A DNA stretch of 33,793 nt from Sneathiella sp. GTDB lineage: Bacteria; Pseudomonadota; Alphaproteobacteria; Sneathiellales; Sneathiellaceae. The position numbers and the translations under genes are program-made. The stretch lies in contig PAKP01000020.1 of assembly GCA_002706985.1 (NCBI GenBank), forward strand, positions 1 to 33,793, read 5' to 3'. The notes beneath the pieces were generated by a model. That model had not been told where the DNA came from. It was given only the letters and a program-made list of their open reading frames with translations, and did no database searches. Below, in pieces: positions 1 through 7,024 of this stretch (positions are counted from its first letter, which is position 1; each line of letters opens with the position of its first letter).

Positions 1-677
1 AGCATCGAGGCATCGGTGATAACCCGGTGGCTGACCTTGCTGGCCCGTTCCGCCTTGTAGTCGATATCGCTCTCGCGGATTTCCTGACCGGCGGATTTGA
101 ACTGACGCAGGACTGGCACCAGAACCTGCTCATGAATCTGGCCGGAAAGCCGGATACGCTGCCCATTCTCCGAATTGGCCGGCGCGAGGATTTCCGCGAA
201 GAACTGACCGTTGCTCTTGTTGTAATAGAGATTTTCGACAGAGACCGTCTGCGGTTCGTCGGCGGCGACTTTGATGTTCAAGTTCTGTGTCGACAGGCTC
301 ATTTCAAAGAGGTCGAGGTTTGTCTCATATTCCAGTGCGGCGCGAAGCTGGTCAACGACGACCTGCTGCGAGATATTCGCGCCCAGACGGCGCACGGTGA
401 TGCGCCGAACCGGTGTTGCCGGGCGCCATTCCAGCCCTTGGGACTGCACATAGCGGGCAACGGAAATCGCCTTGAAGGCAGTCGATTTACCGGGCGCGGG
501 AGACGGGGCGATCACATTGCCTGCCTTGTCACCGGCACCGGAGAAGATATCCCCGAGGGTGATCTGCTCGCCTTCGACGGTGATGTCGCGGCGCAGGGTG
601 ATGCTGTCGCTGGCAATGGCGATGGCCGGCGCGGTAACAGCGACCATCAGGGTTATAACGAGTGCAATATATTTCAT
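1..677 (-). CDS. flgA: FlgA, flagellar P-ring assembly chaperone (partial)
   Basis: Periplasmic chaperone needed to assemble the FlgI P-ring around the flagellar rod. Reading the minus strand from the ATG at 677 gives an open frame of about 225 codons that runs off the left edge, so the C-terminus is missing. It opens with a Sec signal peptide (MKYIALVITLMVAVTAPAIA). The visible end (GQEIRESDIDYKAERASKV) fits the SAF/ChapFlgA domain. An AAAGAG ribosome site lies 7 bases before the ATG. It follows flgG on the same strand after 27 bases, in the flgF-flgG-flgA order usual in alphaproteobacteria; flgH would be expected next, outside the window. The identification rests on context plus signal peptide and SAF-like end. 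Confidence 0.85.
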   Translation of the reverse strand, partial: MKYIALVITLMVAVTAPAIAIASDSITLRRDITVEGEQITLGDIFSGAGDKAGNVIAPSPAPGKSTAFKAISVARYVQSQGLEWRPATPVRRITVRRLGANISQQVVVDQLRAALEYETNLDLFEMSLSTQNLNIKVAADEPQTVSVENLYYNKSNGQFFAEILAPANSENGQRIRLSGQIHEQVLVPVLRQFKSAGQEIRESDIDYKAERASKVSHRVITDASM

Positions 678-704
678 AGCAATCTCTTTCTTTCTAGAAA
701 GGTT

Positions 705-1493
705 TTATCGTCCGAGCTGGTTGGTGACGGACATCATTTCATCTGCGGCCGTAATGGTTTTGGAGTTCATCTCATAGGCCCGCTGAGCGCTGATCAACTG
801 GGTGATTTCCTGCACCGCATTCACGTTGGACATTTCAAGATAGCCCTGACGCAGGGTGCCGAAACCGGTCGATCCGGGAACGCCGATTGTCGGTGCACCA
901 GAGGCAGTGCTCTCCTTGAAAAGGCTTTCACCGAGAGGCTGCAATCCGCCTTCGTTGAAGAAGATGGCGAGATCAAGCTGACCCACCGTCTGAAGGTTGA
1001 CCTGACCGTCGATCTGAACTTCGACTTCCCCGCTCGGGTTGATCGTCACGCTGGTGGCGTCCTGAGGGATAGTGATGCTTGGGATGACCGTAAAGCCGTC
1101 CTGTGTCACGATTTCACCGGTCGGGCTGAGCTGCATGGAACCGGCGCGGGTATAGGCTTCTTCGCCGCTCGGCAGAAGAACCCGGAAATAACCTTCGCCC
1201 TGAATGGCCATGTCATATGTGTTGCCCGTGGCGTCCAGTCCGCCCTGTTCCGTGATCCGATAGACGGAGGCGGTCTTCACACCGACGCCGATCTGGATAC
1301 CGGCCGGAACGATTGTTCCCGCATCGGACGAGGCCGCACCGGCGCGTTCCATATCCTGATAGAGCAAGTCCTGAAACTCCGCGCGCTGGCGCTTGAAGCC
1401 GGTGGTCGTCATGTTTGCGATGTTGTTGGAGATAACATCAACGTTAAGCTGCTGTGCCAACATACCTGTGGCGGCAATACCGAGTGCTCGCAT
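705..1493 (-). CDS. flgG: FlgG, flagellar distal rod protein
   Basis: Forms the distal rod, the drive shaft crossing the periplasm inside the P and L rings. The protein has 262 residues, the usual FlgG length. The N-terminal rod/hook signature is clear (MRALGIAATGMLAQQLNVD, then NNIANMTTTGFKRQRAEFQD), and the C-terminal helix typical of axial proteins is present (EMSNVNAVQEITQLISAQRA). The start is well supported by an AAGGA site 8 bases upstream of the ATG. It lies 15 bases after flgF and upstream of flgA in one operon. There is no cleavable signal peptide, as expected for type III flagellar export. Confidence 0.97.
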   Translation of the reverse strand: MRALGIAATGMLAQQLNVDVISNNIANMTTTGFKRQRAEFQDLLYQDMERAGAASSDAGTIVPAGIQIGVGVKTASVYRITEQGGLDATGNTYDMAIQGEGYFRVLLPSGEEAYTRAGSMQLSPTGEIVTQDGFTVIPSITIPQDATSVTINPSGEVEVQIDGQVNLQTVGQLDLAIFFNEGGLQPLGESLFKESTASGAPTIGVPGSTGFGTLRQGYLEMSNVNAVQEITQLISAQRAYEMNSKTITAADEMMSVTNQLGR

Positions 1494-1508
1494 AGTCTAA
1501 TTCCTTCT

Positions 1509-2231
1509 CTACTGTACCGTTGGCATTTCTTCGATGGCTTTCATCTGCATGTCATGTTCTGAATCCAGCAGTTTCTGAGCCGAGTGGTAAGCGCGCATGA
1601 TGTCGATCATCGCCGTCATCTCGAGGATGGGCTGGACGTTCGACTTTTCCAGGGTGCGCTGCATAATCTGGGCATTCTCAATTGGGATCGGTGCATAGTC
1701 TTCCGCGTCATAAAGGCCGTTGCCGACCTGCTTCAGGATTTGCGGGTTCGCAAAATTGACGAGATCTATTTTCTGCGTCTGGCCGGGGCCCGTTGTTATT
1801 GTGCCGTCCGGCGCGATGGTAACGTCCTGAAACTGCATATCGATTGCAATCGTCCGGCCATTTTCATCGAGTAACGGCTGATCATTGATGGTCACGACGG
1901 TCCCGTCCGTGTCGAGGCGGAAGCTGCCATTCCGCGTGTAGCGAACGCCTTCCGGTGTTTCGATCGAGAAATAGCCGTCGCCGCTGATCGCAATGTCAAG
2001 CGGCCGGCCGGTATGGGTGAACTCGCCCTCGCGCAAATCGCGATAGCTGCCGTAATCCTGCACGAATGAGACATCGTCCTCATTCAGGCGTTTCACCAGA
2101 AACTCCTCAAATAGCGGGTGCTCGGCCTTGAAGGCGGTCGTATTGACGTTTGCAAGGTTGTTCGCGGTAATATCCATGCGCCGTTTCAGCGCCATCTGTT
2201 GCGATAAACCAATAAATACTGCGTTTTCCAT
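1509..2231 (-). CDS. flgF: FlgF, flagellar proximal rod protein
   Basis: Proximal rod component exported by the flagellar type III system. The ATG at 2231 (MENAVFIGLSQQMALKRRMD) is chosen because an AGAAAGG ribosome site sits just upstream; an in-frame codon seven triplets earlier at 2252 is not needed. The product has 240 residues. The N-terminal motif NNLANVNTTAFKAEHPLFEE and the C-terminal axial helix (LEKSNVQPILEMTAMIDIMR) are those of the FlgE/F/G family. The short length, lack of the FlgG-specific middle and place directly before flgG indicate FlgF. It is the first gene of a minus-strand operon divergent from fliL. Confidence 0.95.
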   Translation of the reverse strand: MENAVFIGLSQQMALKRRMDITANNLANVNTTAFKAEHPLFEEFLVKRLNEDDVSFVQDYGSYRDLREGEFTHTGRPLDIAISGDGYFSIETPEGVRYTRNGSFRLDTDGTVVTINDQPLLDENGRTIAIDMQFQDVTIAPDGTITTGPGQTQKIDLVNFANPQILKQVGNGLYDAEDYAPIPIENAQIMQRTLEKSNVQPILEMTAMIDIMRAYHSAQKLLDSEHDMQMKAIEEMPTVQ

Positions 2232-2542
2232 TTTTCTGCCTTTCTGGCACAAAGTGATCTGCCCATCTATATGCAGACCCCATGCCAGAAAAAAATATTA
2301 ATAAAAACAATAATTTATAAATCTATGAGGGCTGAAAGCGGAAGATAACGGGGCGAAAATATCGCCGCGCCCGGCAAAATTTTCCCATCAATCGGCGCTG
2401 GTTTGGGAGTTCGGAAAAGGCGGCCGGAAAAAAACGTTCTTTTAAGCCAAACTTCTTAACAATCTCAACCTCTTGTTAACCAAAGCCGCCTACTCTGTAA
2501 GGCATTATCCAGATCGAGATCGTCGAAGGTACGGAAGAAACA
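2232..2542. other. Divergent flgF/fliL intergenic control region
   Basis: This 311-base gene-free stretch must hold the promoters of both the flgF-flgG-flgA and the fliL-fliM operons. It contains an AT-rich part near 2290-2325, a small GGCGA/TCGCC inverted repeat near 2352-2366, and three TTAA-type motifs close to fliL (TTAAG at 2442, TTAAC at 2456, TTAACC at 2476). I see no good sigma-54 (GG-N10-GC) or sigma-70 promoter. The TTAA spacings (10 and 16 bases) do not fit the full CtrA consensus TTAA-N7-TTAA, so regulation stays open. Confidence 0.5.
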
Positions 2543-3070
2543 ATGGTTGACGAGACAGATGAAGAGGCGCTGGACGCCGACGAAGGTGAAGACGGCGGAC
2601 CGAAGAAAAAGAAGAAGCTGAGCGGTAAGGTTCTGGTTCTTTTTATCCTGTTGCCGATGCTCATAATAGGGGGTGGCGCCGGCGGTGCCTATTTCGCCGG
2701 GGTGTTTGACGCGCCGGAGCCCACAGAAGAGGAAATCGCGGCCGAGGCGGCGGAGATGAACAAGAAGGTCGTGTTTTACGACCTGCCCGAAATGCTGGTC
2801 AATCTCAACTCGACGACATCGTCGAGCAGCTTCCTGAAGCTTGGCGTTTCGCTGGAACTGGAAGATGAATCCGTTGTTGCGGACCTGGAACTGCTGATCC
2901 CCCGCATCATGGACAATTTCCAGGTATATTTGCGTGAACTCCGCAAGGAAGACTTGAACGGCTCGCAGGGCGTGTACCGGCTCAAGGAAGAGTTGTTGAT
3001 GCGGATCAATAATTCCGCAAGCCCGGTGAAGGTGAGCGACGTATTGTTTAAAGAATTGCTGGTACAGTAG
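2543..3070 (+). CDS. fliL: FliL, flagellar basal body-associated membrane protein
   Basis: Single-pass inner membrane protein that sits around or next to the stator units and supports motor torque. The 175 residues comprise a short acidic cytoplasmic tail ending in a lysine cluster (PKKKKKLSGK), one membrane segment at about residues 29-53, an acidic linker, and a periplasmic FliL domain (VVFYDLPEMLVNLNST, then LIPRIMDNFQVYLRELRKED). The length is ordinary for the family. A GGAAG site lies upstream of the ATG. It is the first gene of a plus-strand motility operon, with fliM 8 bases downstream, as is common in this class. Confidence 0.95.
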   Translation: MVDETDEEALDADEGEDGGPKKKKKLSGKVLVLFILLPMLIIGGGAGGAYFAGVFDAPEPTEEEIAAEAAEMNKKVVFYDLPEMLVNLNSTTSSSSFLKLGVSLELEDESVVADLELLIPRIMDNFQVYLRELRKEDLNGSQGVYRLKEELLMRINNSASPVKVSDVLFKELLVQ

Positions 3071-3078
3071 GAAATTTG

Positions 3079-4245
3079 ATGTCTGATCAGGACGACGAAA
3101 TGGACATGGCCGCTGCAATGGCGGCCGAAGGCGACGACGAGATGGACATGGCCGCCGCCATGGCTGCCGAGGATGGCGGTGATGACGATATGGCCGCCGC
3201 AATGGCCGGTGAAGATGACATGGCTGCGGCAATGGCAGGTGATGACGATGAGGAAGGTGCCTCCGCCGCCTCGATGAGCGGCCACAGCACCCGGGTCCTG
3301 AACCAGGATGAAATCGATAGCCTTCTCGGTTTCGACATGGACGGGAACGGGGACAGCGAAAATTCCGGCATCAAGGCGATTATCAATTCCGCGCTGGTTA
3401 ATTATGAGCGGCTTCCCATGCTGGAAGTTGTCTTCGACCGGCTGGTCCGGATGATGACGACATCGTTGCGCAATTTCACATCGGACAACGTCGAAGTCAG
3501 TCTCGACAATATTACTTCGATTCGCTTCGGCGATTACCTGAATTCCATTCCGCTACCGGCGATCCTCAGCGTTTTCCGGGCGGAAGAATGGGACAATTAC
3601 GGCCTGATCATGGTCGAAAGTTCCCTGATTTACTCCATCGTCGATGTTCTGCTCGGCGGGCGGCGGGGAACGGCGGCGATGCGTATCGAAGGGCGTCCCT
3701 ACACGACGATCGAGCGCAACCTGGTGGAACGCATGGTGTCCGTTATCCTCAACGACATGACCGGCGCCTTCGAACCGTTGAGCCCGGTCAACTTCCGCCA
3801 TGAACGTATCGAGACAAATCCGCGCTTCGCGACGATTGCCCGTCCGGCGAATGCAGCGATCTTGATCAAGCTGCGGATCGATATGGAAGACCGGGGCGGC
3901 CGCATTGAAATGCTGCTGCCCTATGCGACGCTGGAACCTGTCCGGGAACTGCTCTTGCAGATGTTCATGGGTGAGAAATTTGGCCGTGACAGCATCTGGG
4001 AGAACCATCTGGCGACCGAGCTGTGGTCGACGGAAGTTGATATTCAGGCGGTTCTCGATGAAAAACAGATGTCCTTGAATGACGTTCTGAAACTGAGAAT
4101 AGGGGATACCGTGATGTTTAACGCCTCCCCGCAGAGCCCGACGACATTACGCTGTGGAGGAATTTCCATGGTGTCGGGTAAAATGGGCCGATCGGGCCAG
4201 AATATCGCCGTGAAGGTCGATAAATTACTACGAACATTGGGTTAG
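3079..4245 (+). CDS. fliM: FliM, flagellar motor switch protein, with repeat-bearing acidic N-terminus
   Basis: C-ring switch protein that binds CheY-P and sets the direction of rotation. ATG 3079 is favoured by an AGGA site about 5-8 bases upstream; the protein has 388 residues. The CheY-P-binding motif LNQDEIDSLLGFD is at about residues 74-86, followed by the CheC-like middle domain (LPMLEVVFDRLVRMMTTSLR) and the C-terminal SpoA/FliN-like domain (NDVLKLRIGDTVMFN, KVDKLLRTLG). Unusually, about 65 acidic residues with four DMAAAMA repeats precede the motif, which is normally at the extreme N-terminus. An internal ATG at 3274 just before the motif lacks a well-placed ribosome site, so the long form is preferred. 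It abuts the DUF6468 gene. Confidence 0.96.
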   Translation: MSDQDDEMDMAAAMAAEGDDEMDMAAAMAAEDGGDDDMAAAMAGEDDMAAAMAGDDDEEGASAASMSGHSTRVLNQDEIDSLLGFDMDGNGDSENSGIKAIINSALVNYERLPMLEVVFDRLVRMMTTSLRNFTSDNVEVSLDNITSIRFGDYLNSIPLPAILSVFRAEEWDNYGLIMVESSLIYSIVDVLLGGRRGTAAMRIEGRPYTTIERNLVERMVSVILNDMTGAFEPLSPVNFRHERIETNPRFATIARPANAAILIKLRIDMEDRGGRIEMLLPYATLEPVRELLLQMFMGEKFGRDSIWENHLATELWSTEVDIQAVLDEKQMSLNDVLKLRIGDTVMFNASPQSPTTLRCGGISMVSGKMGRSGQNIAVKVDKLLRTLG

Positions 4246-4246
4246 A

Positions 4247-4738
4247 ATGATGCTGGATGCTTTACCGCTCGATTTCTTACTGAATCTGTTTCTCATTGCG
4301 CTACTAATGGCCACCATCGGCTATTGCGCAATGCTGAACAAACGCCTTTCGAACATGCGCGACGCCCATGCGGAATTGCGCCGTCTGACGGAAGAATTCG
4401 ACAAGGCGCTCGTAAGATCGAAAGTCGGGGTGGATGAGCTTAAATCTCTGGCCCAGACAACCGGCAAGCAGTTCCGTGAGGAAATCAATCAGGCCAAGGA
4501 ACTGATTGAAGAGCTTCAGCTGATCAACGCCTCCAGCACCCGTATCGCAGACCGGCTGCAGGTGAATGTCGCGGCAACATCAAAGCGCGAGAATACAGGC
4601 GCCTATGTGGATGATCCCGCCGGCCTGTTCGATGATGACGAGGAGGAAGTCGTCCTCGGTGCCGCGCAGGAAGAACCGAAGAAATTCCGCACCGATGCGG
4701 AAAAAGAACTTTTAGACATGCTGACCAAGTCGACGTGA
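4247..4738 (+). CDS. DUF6468-type membrane coiled-coil protein of the fliM operon
   Basis: A 163-residue protein of unknown biochemical role. One membrane segment lies at about residues 8-29 (FLLNLFLIALLMATIGYCAM). A basic stretch and a long helix likely to form a coiled coil follow (residues 30-110). After an acidic linker (DDDEEE), it ends in a short conserved-looking helix (DAEKELLDMLTKS). It starts one base after the fliM stop, at ATG-ATG 4247/4250, so it is probably translationally coupled. Small proteins of this build follow fliM in many alphaproteobacterial flagellar clusters. A role in the flagellar base is inferred only from position. Confidence 0.75.
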   Translation: MMLDALPLDFLLNLFLIALLMATIGYCAMLNKRLSNMRDAHAELRRLTEEFDKALVRSKVGVDELKSLAQTTGKQFREEINQAKELIEELQLINASSTRIADRLQVNVAATSKRENTGAYVDDPAGLFDDDEEEVVLGAAQEEPKKFRTDAEKELLDMLTKST

Positions 4739-4751
4739 GGCAGAGCCGTCC

Positions 4752-5447
4752 ATGATGAAACATATTCGCATATTACCCGTAACTGTTGTTGCACTCATCC
4801 TGATCTTTGGTCTTAAGCTGAGCGCCGTCTGGACGGATGCCCAGGGTGTTCTCTTCGATGTGAAGGTCGCTGAGGTACAGGCGAAAGAGCCATCGGAAGA
4901 AGCCGAGGCGAAAAGCACGGAACAAGCCGAGGCTGCAGAAACCAAGAATGATGCCGTCTCTGAAACAGAGGAAGCGTCTGAAGCCACCATTGCCGCCGTT
5001 GATGCGACGGAAACGCGACAGTTCTCTCAGGCTGAGGTTGCGGTTCTCGAGCGTCTGGTTGATCGCCGCGCGGAACTTGACCGCCAGCAACAAGAGCTGG
5101 AAATGCGGGATAACCTGCTCAAGGCGACGGAAACGCGTATTGATGAAAAGATCGCGAAGCTGAAGGAAATGGAAGGCACCCTCAAAGAACTTCTCAAACT
5201 GCATGACGATCAGGAAAAGGCGCAGATGGAAAGTCTCGTCAAGATCTATGAGAAGATGAAGCCCAAGGACGCGGCGCGGATTTTCAACAATCTTGAGATG
5301 GATATCCTGATCGATGTGGCAAGTAACATCAAGGAATCCAAGATGGCTCCGATCCTCGCCTCTATGAGTAGCGACCGCGCCAATAAACTGACTGTTGAAC
5401 TGGCCACACGGCGCCAACTTCCGGGGACGGAAGACGATAAGGGATAA
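4752..5447 (+). CDS. motE: MotE-like periplasmic coiled-coil protein (MgtE_N-like C-terminus)
   Basis: 231 residues: an N-terminal signal/anchor (PVTVVALILIFGLKLSAVW), an acidic Ala/Glu-rich linker (about 35-90), a long coiled coil (about 95-150, VLERLVDRRAELDRQQQELE), and a C-terminal helical region (MKPKDAARIFNNLEMDILID) resembling the MgtE N-terminal domain. This is the architecture of MotE, known in rhizobia as a periplasmic chaperone for the motor protein MotC. It overlaps no neighbour; the start is one of two adjacent ATGs (4752 or 4755). The place between fliM and the MotB-like genes supports a motor role. No MotC is seen in the window, so the partner may differ here. Confidence 0.8.
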   Translation: MMKHIRILPVTVVALILIFGLKLSAVWTDAQGVLFDVKVAEVQAKEPSEEAEAKSTEQAEAAETKNDAVSETEEASEATIAAVDATETRQFSQAEVAVLERLVDRRAELDRQQQELEMRDNLLKATETRIDEKIAKLKEMEGTLKELLKLHDDQEKAQMESLVKIYEKMKPKDAARIFNNLEMDILIDVASNIKESKMAPILASMSSDRANKLTVELATRRQLPGTEDDKG

Positions 5448-5557
5448 CGTCGTCCGCACGGACTAAATCTTTTGCTGATATTGTGTTTTTAACAAACTCC
5501 TTTTACGGCTGATTAACCATTGGCAGGTAAAATTTGCCTATCTAGAAGCGCCGACAT

Positions 5558-6304
5558 ATGGCGCGGGTGAAAAGATGGGCGAAGAGCTTGAATACTGAGG
5601 CGAGCAATAAAGAATCTGCGGTGATCGATATGATCGAGCCAATGACGGGTCCGGCGGTGACGAAATCCGCTAATTCCGTCATTTTCGTCTCGCTATATCT
5701 GCTGCTGCTGGCGTTTTTTATCTTCCTTCATTCCATATCCGTTATTCAGGAAGATCGCATGCGGACGGTTCTCGGCAGTGTGCAGGTTGCCTTTAACGGC
5801 CTGTCCCGGGATACACCTGCCGACCGACAGAGAAAACTCTCCGGTGAGGAGCAGGGAACCCAGGAATTCTACGCCAAACTCAAGAATGTTTTCGAGACAG
5901 CCGTACCGCTTGTCGAGGCACATACAAGCCGGGATGGCACGCAGCTTCAGTTTTCCGTGCCGCTGCGGCAGCTGTTTGCCTATCGCAGCATCGAGCTTCG
6001 CGAAACCCTTGACAGTTTCATCAATGAAGTTGCCGCTATGCTCATCTCCCGTAACGGCAATGCGGCAACGGACCTCGAGATTCTGATCGGCACCGGAATG
6101 ACCCTGCCGTCGGTTGACGATGTTGCAGACGATATTGCGGCACTTCGCGCAAGCTATCTTGCGGCAACCATGATGGACAGGGGCGTGCCGTCGCGAAATC
6201 TGTCAATTGGCATGGCTGCGGGTGACGCCGGTCTGGTGCATTTCAGTTTCTTCCTGCGGCCGTCGCTTGAGTATCAGTTCCGTCCGGAGGCATCGAAGAA
6301 ATGA
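5558..6304 (+). CDS. MotB-like membrane protein lacking the channel aspartate
   Basis: 248 residues with one membrane segment (residues about 38-61, SVIFVSLYLLLLAFFIFLHS) and a periplasmic part that looks like a degenerate OmpA/MotB domain. Aligning its LLLLAFF core with the next protein places Ser45 where that protein has the channel Asp24, so it cannot carry protons or sodium in the usual way. The C-terminus (GLVHFSFFLRPSLEYQ) lacks the peptidoglycan-binding NRRVE-type motif. The ATG at 5558 has a poor ribosome site; a later in-frame ATG at residue 25 is possible. It overlaps the next gene by ATGA, implying coupled synthesis and perhaps a heteromeric complex. Confidence 0.7.
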   Translation: MARVKRWAKSLNTEASNKESAVIDMIEPMTGPAVTKSANSVIFVSLYLLLLAFFIFLHSISVIQEDRMRTVLGSVQVAFNGLSRDTPADRQRKLSGEEQGTQEFYAKLKNVFETAVPLVEAHTSRDGTQLQFSVPLRQLFAYRSIELRETLDSFINEVAAMLISRNGNAATDLEILIGTGMTLPSVDDVADDIAALRASYLAATMMDRGVPSRNLSIGMAAGDAGLVHFSFFLRPSLEYQFRPEASKK

Positions 6305-7023
6305 ATTTTCTTTTCCCGGGCAATAACAAGGATCGTGACTACAGCAACGCCTGGATGACCTCGCTTGCCGATCTGCTGGCGCTATTGCTTGCGTTTTTCG
6401 TGCTGCTGTTCTCCATGAGCGAGATCAAGGTCGACAGATGGCAGACCCTGACCGAGACTTTCGGTAACAAGATGAGCGATATCACCGACCTTGTCACCAA
6501 GACGGGGGAAGCGGAGAAGAATATGGCGATGATCAATGAACCGAAAGCCATCGATCTCTCCTATCTGGAACATATTCTCAACGGCAAGATGCAGCAGAGC
6601 CCGCTGCTCGCCAATGTCGAGATATTCCGGGCCAGTGAACGGCTGGTAATCTCACTGGCCGGTCAGGATTTTTTCCAGCCGGGGACCGAGAAGGAAAGCA
6701 GCAGCGTCGCCGAGATCATTGACATGATCGGGGGCACACTCCGTCACATCAACAACCGGATTGAGGTATACGGCCATACGGACCCGGATCCGATTACTTC
6801 GCCGACAGCGAAATATCCGAATAACTGGGCGCTTTCCCTGGCCCGGGCTCTCTCCGTCGCGAAGGAGCTTGAGTATGCCGGATACAGCTATCCGATCCGG
6901 GTTTATGGAATGGCGGATTCCCGTTTCAGCGAGTTGGCGCTGGTGGACGATAAGGACAAAAAATATGTGCTGGCACGGCGCGTGGACATCGTCGTGCAGG
7001 AAGCAGAGGGTCGAGGACAGTAA
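6301..7023 (+). CDS. motB: MotB/PomB-like stator protein with OmpA domain
   Basis: Stator B subunit that would anchor a MotA/PomA-type channel to peptidoglycan. In 240 residues it has the N-terminal channel helix (WMTSLADLLALLLAFFVLLF) with Asp24 in the ion-binding position, a plug/linker, and an OmpA-like peptidoglycan-binding domain at about residues 120-235 (IEVYGHTDPDPI, NNWALSLARALSVAKEL, ARRVDIVV). The helix resembles PomB more than E. coli MotB, but the coupling ion cannot be called from this. No MotA/PomA gene is present in the window. It is coupled by ATGA overlap to the preceding MotB-like gene, and one base separates it from the AMIN/TPR gene. Confidence 0.88.
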   Translation: MNFLFPGNNKDRDYSNAWMTSLADLLALLLAFFVLLFSMSEIKVDRWQTLTETFGNKMSDITDLVTKTGEAEKNMAMINEPKAIDLSYLEHILNGKMQQSPLLANVEIFRASERLVISLAGQDFFQPGTEKESSSVAEIIDMIGGTLRHINNRIEVYGHTDPDPITSPTAKYPNNWALSLARALSVAKELEYAGYSYPIRVYGMADSRFSELALVDDKDKKYVLARRVDIVVQEAEGRGQ

Positions 7024-7024
7024 G

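Noticed and set aside
27..1562. 511-codon open frame on the plus strand
   Set aside because: It lies antisense to flgA, flgG and flgF, which have clear family motifs; the long frame is a by-product of their codon usage.
2235..2260. Sigma-54 promoter (TGGCAC then TGC) near flgF
   Set aside because: The distance between GG and GC is 13 instead of 10 bases and the motif faces away from flgF.
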